In this document: in pieces, positions 60,324 through 64,000 of the stretch | How positions within the stretch are numbered: the first letter of the stretch is position 1 | Layout: each line of letters starts with the position of its first letter | Assembly (NCBI RefSeq): GCF_003841485.1 | Contig: NZ_REFY01000003.1 | Coordinates: 310,001-374,000 of the forward strand | Reading direction: 5' to 3' | Source: Natrarchaeobius halalkaliphilus | GTDB taxonomy: Archaea; Halobacteriota; Halobacteria; Halobacteriales; Natrialbaceae | DNA length: 64,000 nucleotides | Position numbers and translations under genes: made by a program | The notes under the pieces: model-generated | Told to the model about the DNA's origin: nothing | The model's input: only the letters and a program-made list of their open reading frames with translations | The model's database searches: none

Positions 60324-61423
60324 GTCCCGACGACGACTCGCTGATCGCGGAGCTACTGGCGGGCAAACACCGCGCTCTGGCCCGCGTCATCTCGAAGATC
60401 GAGGACCGCTCGCCGGGGTACAGAGACCTCGTCTCCGCCCTCTACGAGCACACCGGCGGGGCCGACGTGATCGGAATCACGGGAAGCCCCGGTGCGGGAA
60501 AATCCACGCTCGTCGACAAGCTCGCACAACGCTATCGCGACCGGGACGAGACGGTCGGCATCATCGCGATCGATCCGTCCTCACCGTTTACCGGCGGTGC
60601 CGTACTCGGAGATCGCATCCGAATGGCCTCAGCCGTCGGAGACATGGACGTCTTCGTGCGCTCGATGAGCGCGCGCGGAACTCTGGGCGGGCTTTCGACC
60701 GCCACGATGGACGCCGTCACCGCCATGGACGCCTTCGGGAAGGACAAGATCATCGTCGAGACCGTCGGTGCGGGCCAGAACGAGATCGACGTCGTCAGGG
60801 CAGCCGAGACCGTTGCAGTCCTCGTCCCGCCGGGATCTGGCGATTCGATTCAGACGCTCAAAGCAGGAATCCTCGAGATCGCGGACGTCTTCGTCGTCAA
60901 CAAGGCCGATCGCGACGGAGCCGATCGAACCGTCCAGGAGCTTCGGGAGATGATCGAACTCGAGTCGGGACACGGGTTCGAAACCGCAGGTCATCACGGT
61001 TCGAACTCGACGAGAAACCGTCACGGGACAGTGCTCGACGAGGGTCGCGGTGGCGCAGACGACGGCGACCGGGACGCGAGCCAGCAACGGTGGCGGCCGC
61101 CGATCGTCGAAACCGTCGCCACCACGGGCGAGGGCGTCGACTCGTTCATCGGGGAACTCGGCGCTCATCGAGAGTTCCTCGAGCGCTCCGGCGAGGGCGT
61201 CGAGAAGGCACGCAAGCGACACGCCGAAGAGATTCGAACGCTGCTTCGAGAGGACCTCAACGCCACCCTCGAGACCGAACTCGATCGGTCTGGAGGCGTC
61301 GAGACTCTCGCGGAGACAGTACGGCGCGGCGAGACCGATCCCTACACCGTCGCAGATGAGGTACTGGCACCCGTCACGGACTGTCTCGAGGAACTCGACG
61401 CGGACGAGAGCGACTGCGAGTAG
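60320..61423 (+). CDS. meaB: Methylmalonyl-CoA mutase-associated GTPase MeaB/ArgK
   Basis: The 367-residue product has P-loop GITGSPGAGKST, IAIDPSSPFTGGAVLGDRIRM, the VETVGAGQNEIDV switch and NKADRDG (G4), typical of the G3E MeaB family that loads and protects the mutase. Between about residues 217 and 257 there is a Gly/His/Asp/Arg-rich insertion not usual in MeaB, probably a disordered loop. The ATG overlaps the mcmA2 stop by 4 bp, indicating coupling. Confidence 0.93.
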   Translation: MSPDDDSLIAELLAGKHRALARVISKIEDRSPGYRDLVSALYEHTGGADVIGITGSPGAGKSTLVDKLAQRYRDRDETVGIIAIDPSSPFTGGAVLGDRIRMASAVGDMDVFVRSMSARGTLGGLSTATMDAVTAMDAFGKDKIIVETVGAGQNEIDVVRAAETVAVLVPPGSGDSIQTLKAGILEIADVFVVNKADRDGADRTVQELREMIELESGHGFETAGHHGSNSTRNRHGTVLDEGRGGADDGDRDASQQRWRPPIVETVATTGEGVDSFIGELGAHREFLERSGEGVEKARKRHAEEIRTLLREDLNATLETELDRSGGVETLAETVRRGETDPYTVADEVLAPVTDCLEELDADESDCE

Positions 61424-61507
61424 GGCGGGAACCCGAGAAATCACTCGGATCGGAGACGCATACATCGTAACCCCAGGTCTAAGACTGTCGCCGGTGTAGG
61501 AGACGGT

Positions 61508-62458
61508 ATGAACGCGCGAACAGTCCTCGGTGTCGCCGCCGGAATCGTCGGTGGCGCGGCCCTCAGTAACCGATTGCTCGCGAACCGCGCCGGCGGTCTC
61601 GAGAGTCGACTGCCGGGTGTCGAGCGGAACTATCGGTGGCGGGGCATCGATATCGAGTACACCGTCGCCGGCGAACCCACCGATCCGGACATGCTGTTGC
61701 TCCACGGAATCCACGCGGGGGCCAGCAGCGACGAGTTCGAACCGGTGTTCGAGCGGCTGGCAGATCAGTACCACGTCATCGCCGTGGATCTCCCCGGGTT
61801 TGCACGATCCGAACGGCCGCCGCTGGTGTACTCACCGACGCTGTACGCCGACTTCGTTCGCGACTTCGCAAGCGACGTGACCGATGAACCGATCGTGGTC
61901 GCCTCCTCACTCACCGGCTCGTTCGCCGTCGACGCGGCCGACGAAACGACGTTCGACTCGCTCGTGTTGATCTGTCCGACCGACGAAACCCGTGACGAAC
62001 GGCCGCGGCTTCGGTCGCTCCTGCGAACGCCGCTCGTCGGAACGACGCTCTACAACGCACTCGCCAGCAAACCCTCGATAGAATACTTCTACGATCGCGA
62101 CGGCTACTACGACAGCGACCGACTCGAGACGGAGACGATCGATTACGCCTGGCGCAGTGCCCACCAGCCCGGCGCTCGGTACGCTCCCGCCTCCTTCGTC
62201 GCCGGCTCACTCGACCCCGATTTCGATCTCGCGACGAAGCTCGCCTCCCTCGAGACGCCGACGACGCTGGTCTGGGGCCGAGACGCCGAACTCGTTTCGC
62301 TTCGAGACGGTCGCGATCTCGCGGAGGCCGCCGACCTCGAACTGGTCGTCATCGACTACGCGACGCAGTTGCCACACGTCGAACATCCCGAGAAATTCGC
62401 CGAGTACCTCTCCGCAGAACTCGTTCACAGCGATCTCGAGTCCGGCCGGGACGAGTAG
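61508..62458 (+). CDS. Alpha/beta hydrolase with N-terminal hydrophobic segment
   Basis: The 316-residue product begins with a weak hydrophobic segment (TVLGVAAGIVGGAALS), possibly a membrane anchor or signal. It continues as an alpha/beta hydrolase: LLLHGIHAG oxyanion region, nucleophile-elbow position VVASSLTGSF (AxSxxG rather than GxSxG), acid in WGRDAEL and His in LPHVEHPE. Substrate unknown. The gene follows meaB by 84 bp, on the same strand. Confidence 0.82.
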   Translation: MNARTVLGVAAGIVGGAALSNRLLANRAGGLESRLPGVERNYRWRGIDIEYTVAGEPTDPDMLLLHGIHAGASSDEFEPVFERLADQYHVIAVDLPGFARSERPPLVYSPTLYADFVRDFASDVTDEPIVVASSLTGSFAVDAADETTFDSLVLICPTDETRDERPRLRSLLRTPLVGTTLYNALASKPSIEYFYDRDGYYDSDRLETETIDYAWRSAHQPGARYAPASFVAGSLDPDFDLATKLASLETPTTLVWGRDAELVSLRDGRDLAEAADLELVVIDYATQLPHVEHPEKFAEYLSAELVHSDLESGRDE

Positions 62459-62465
62459 TGACCAG

Positions 62466-62873
62466 TCACCGCACCAGCGGATCGAACCCGATTACCCGTT
62501 CGCCAGTCGTCTGCGAGACGGTGATCTCGAGTTCGACCTCGAGGCCGTCCTCGACGACATCCGGATCCGTACCGACGACTTGGCCGGTAATTCTGACCGG
62601 ACCGAAATCCGCGATGGCCGTCGCGTAGGGTGCGTCGTCCTCGAAGGCGGGCGTCGGAACGTGCGTGACGGTGTACGTCTCGACCGTTCCGGTTTCGGGC
62701 ACGTCGACGCGCTCTAGGTCCGTCAGGCCGCACTCGGGACAGACCCGCCGCGGTGGCAAGGACCCGTGTCCGTCAGGACACTCGAGATAGTACGCCGTCC
62801 CCTCCTCTGCGGCGTCGACCCAGTCGTCGAAGCCGGCGTCCTGGACGCCCTCTGACTCGCCGCTGTCGCTCAC
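62466..62873 (-). CDS. Zn-ribbon/OB-fold protein (DUF35), thiolase partner
   Basis: The 135-residue product has a rubredoxin-like zinc ribbon (YYLECPDGHGSL and RRVCPECGL) followed by an OB-fold domain (TVTHVPTPAFEDD, GPVRITGQVVG). Such proteins act with SCP2-type thiolases in acyl-CoA metabolism and stabilise the intermediate transfer. It overlaps the thiolase gene by 4 bp on the same strand. Confidence 0.88.
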   Translation of the reverse strand: MSDSGESEGVQDAGFDDWVDAAEEGTAYYLECPDGHGSLPPRRVCPECGLTDLERVDVPETGTVETYTVTHVPTPAFEDDAPYATAIADFGPVRITGQVVGTDPDVVEDGLEVELEITVSQTTGERVIGFDPLVR

Positions 62874-64000
62874 GGGATCACCTCCAGTACGTGAACGGTC
62901 GCACTGGCAACCGTTCCGCCTGCGTTGTGGGCCACGCCGGTGGTCGCACCCTCGACGAACTCGCTGTTGGGGTGTGTGCCGGCCAAAAGGGCCGCGATCT
63001 CGGCAATTTGAGACGCGCCGGTGGCACCGACGGGGTGTCCTTTCGCTTTCAACCCTCCCGAGAGGTTGACCGGGGTGTCGCCGTCCGCGGTCGTGCGCCC
63101 GTCTCGAGCCGCCGAAATTCCCTCACCGACACTCTCGAGACCGAGCGCCTCGATCGCGAGGACCTCCGCGATGGTAAAGCAGTCGTGGACCTCCGCAACG
63201 TCGACGTCGCCCGCGTCGACGCCGGCATCGGCGTACGCCTCCTCGCTCGCCTCGCTGGCTGCGGGCGAACGCGCGAGATAGTCGCGATCGTGGAGGGCCA
63301 TTCGGTCGCCGCCCTGTCCCGTTCCCGTGATCGCGACCGGGGCCTCGAGGCCGTGTTCCTCGGCGTAGGCCTCGCTCGTCAACACGAGTGCGGCCGCGCC
63401 GTCGGAGATCGGACAGGAATCGTAGAGACCGAGCGGCGAGGACACCTGCGGGGCCTCGAGGACGTCTTCTACCGTAATTTCGCTCCGGTACTGTGCCTTC
63501 TCGTTGGGCAGCGCGTTCTCGTGATTTTTGACCGCGACGTGGGCCAGTCCCTCGCGGTCGCCGCCGTACTCCGCGAAGTAAGCCTGTGCCATCAGCGCGT
63601 ATGCCCCGGGAAACGTCATCCCTGCGCGGACTTCCCAGAGGTCGTCGGCGGCGATGGCCAGCGCCTCGGTCGCGCCAGCGGTTCCGAGGTTCGTCATCCG
63701 TTCGGTACCGCCGACGAGGACGACGTCGGCCTCGCCGTTTCGAATCCGGAAGACGGCGTCTCTGACCGCAACGCCGCTCGAGGCGCACGCGGATTCGTAC
63801 CTGGTTGCGGGTGCTCGGACGCCTGCTGCCTCGGCCATCAGCGGCCCCTGGTGGCCCTGGTGCTCGGAGAGTTCGCCCATGAAATTCCCGTAGAAGACGG
63901 CTTCGACGTCCTCGCGTTCGACACCGCTGTCTTCGAACGCAATCGTACTCGCCTCGGCAAAGAGGTCTCGGCCAGTCCGTTCGGGAACGTTTCCGAACGG
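62870..64000 (-). CDS. Thiolase (SCP2-type acetyl-CoA acetyltransferase), 5'-truncated by the window edge
   Basis: The reading frame is open to the last base of the window (the first visible codons give PFGNVPERTGRDLFAEA), so the N-terminus is missing. It has the nucleophile region YESACASSGVAV, a HDCFTIAEVLAIEALG motif and GGLKAKGHPVGATG, as in archaeal SCP2/acetyl-CoA C-acetyltransferase thiolases. It probably acts in acyl-CoA metabolism or mevalonate-type condensation with the DUF35 partner. An internal ATG at 63880 is not the start. Confidence 0.9.
   Translation of the reverse strand, partial: PFGNVPERTGRDLFAEASTIAFEDSGVEREDVEAVFYGNFMGELSEHQGHQGPLMAEAAGVRAPATRYESACASSGVAVRDAVFRIRNGEADVVLVGGTERMTNLGTAGATEALAIAADDLWEVRAGMTFPGAYALMAQAYFAEYGGDREGLAHVAVKNHENALPNEKAQYRSEITVEDVLEAPQVSSPLGLYDSCPISDGAAALVLTSEAYAEEHGLEAPVAITGTGQGGDRMALHDRDYLARSPAASEASEEAYADAGVDAGDVDVAEVHDCFTIAEVLAIEALGLESVGEGISAARDGRTTADGDTPVNLSGGLKAKGHPVGATGASQIAEIAALLAGTHPNSEFVEGATTGVAHNAGGTVASATVHVLEVIP

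Overview
The window is chromosomal DNA from a halophilic archaeon, most likely a member of the Natrialbales (Natrinema/Haloterrigena-like; genus is inference). The evidence is acidic predicted proteins, Tat-dependent lipoprotein signals on both solute-binding proteins, TATA-type promoters about 25-30 bp upstream of start codons with little or no leader, a bacterio-opsin-activator-type regulator, archaeal split methylmalonyl-CoA mutase subunits, NikR, a geranylgeranyl-reductase-family flavoprotein and an archaeal GcvPA/GcvPB glycine cleavage system.

Layout. 0-6 kb: the 3' part of the large methylmalonyl-CoA mutase subunit, a luciferase-like flavin oxidoreductase, a membrane protein, an orphan E1-alpha of a 2-oxo acid dehydrogenase and a membrane-anchored spermidine-synthase-like protein, then an AT-rich gene-free stretch. 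6.8-27.3 kb: a catabolic island with two complete Dpp/Opp-type importers interleaved with a rhamnulokinase-like kinase, a YjbQ protein, a VOC protein, an AbgA-like M20 amidohydrolase, a divergent triosephosphate-isomerase paralogue, an aldo/keto reductase, a class I aldolase and an aldehyde dehydrogenase. 27.4-38.1 kb: an amino-acid and one-carbon module (SHMT, RidA, dihydrolipoyl dehydrogenase, gcvT-gcvH-gcvPA-gcvPB, threonine ammonia-lyase) and an IclR-type regulator. 38.7-64 kb: more GC-rich chromosome with YchF, a GGR-family flavoprotein, class V aminotransferase, methyltransferases, glutamate dehydrogenase with a 46-residue zinc-ribbon gene just upstream, a Bat-like sensor-regulator, NikR, an ABC-2 exporter, the B12-binding mutase subunit with MeaB, and a thiolase/DUF35 pair running off the end.

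How the genes may work together. The island looks like one import-and-catabolism programme: uptake, possible amide hydrolysis, ketose phosphorylation, isomerisation, aldol cleavage, then oxidation or reduction of the released aldehyde. The adjoining module takes serine, threonine and glycine to one-carbon units, ammonia and 2-oxo acids. 2-Oxobutyrate from threonine could pass through the 2-oxo acid dehydrogenase to propionyl-CoA and the B12 mutase at the window edges. The imported substrate cannot be named from sequence.

Most unusual signals: (1) the solute-binding protein at 13890-15614 appears circularly permuted; (2) three copies of an about 82-bp palindromic element each end on the TGA stop of a minus-strand gene; (3) a 19-bp tandem repeat reiterates the stop-codon context of the threonine ammonia-lyase gene; (4) TTCCC-N5/6-GGGAA palindromes lie at both AT-rich borders of the island.
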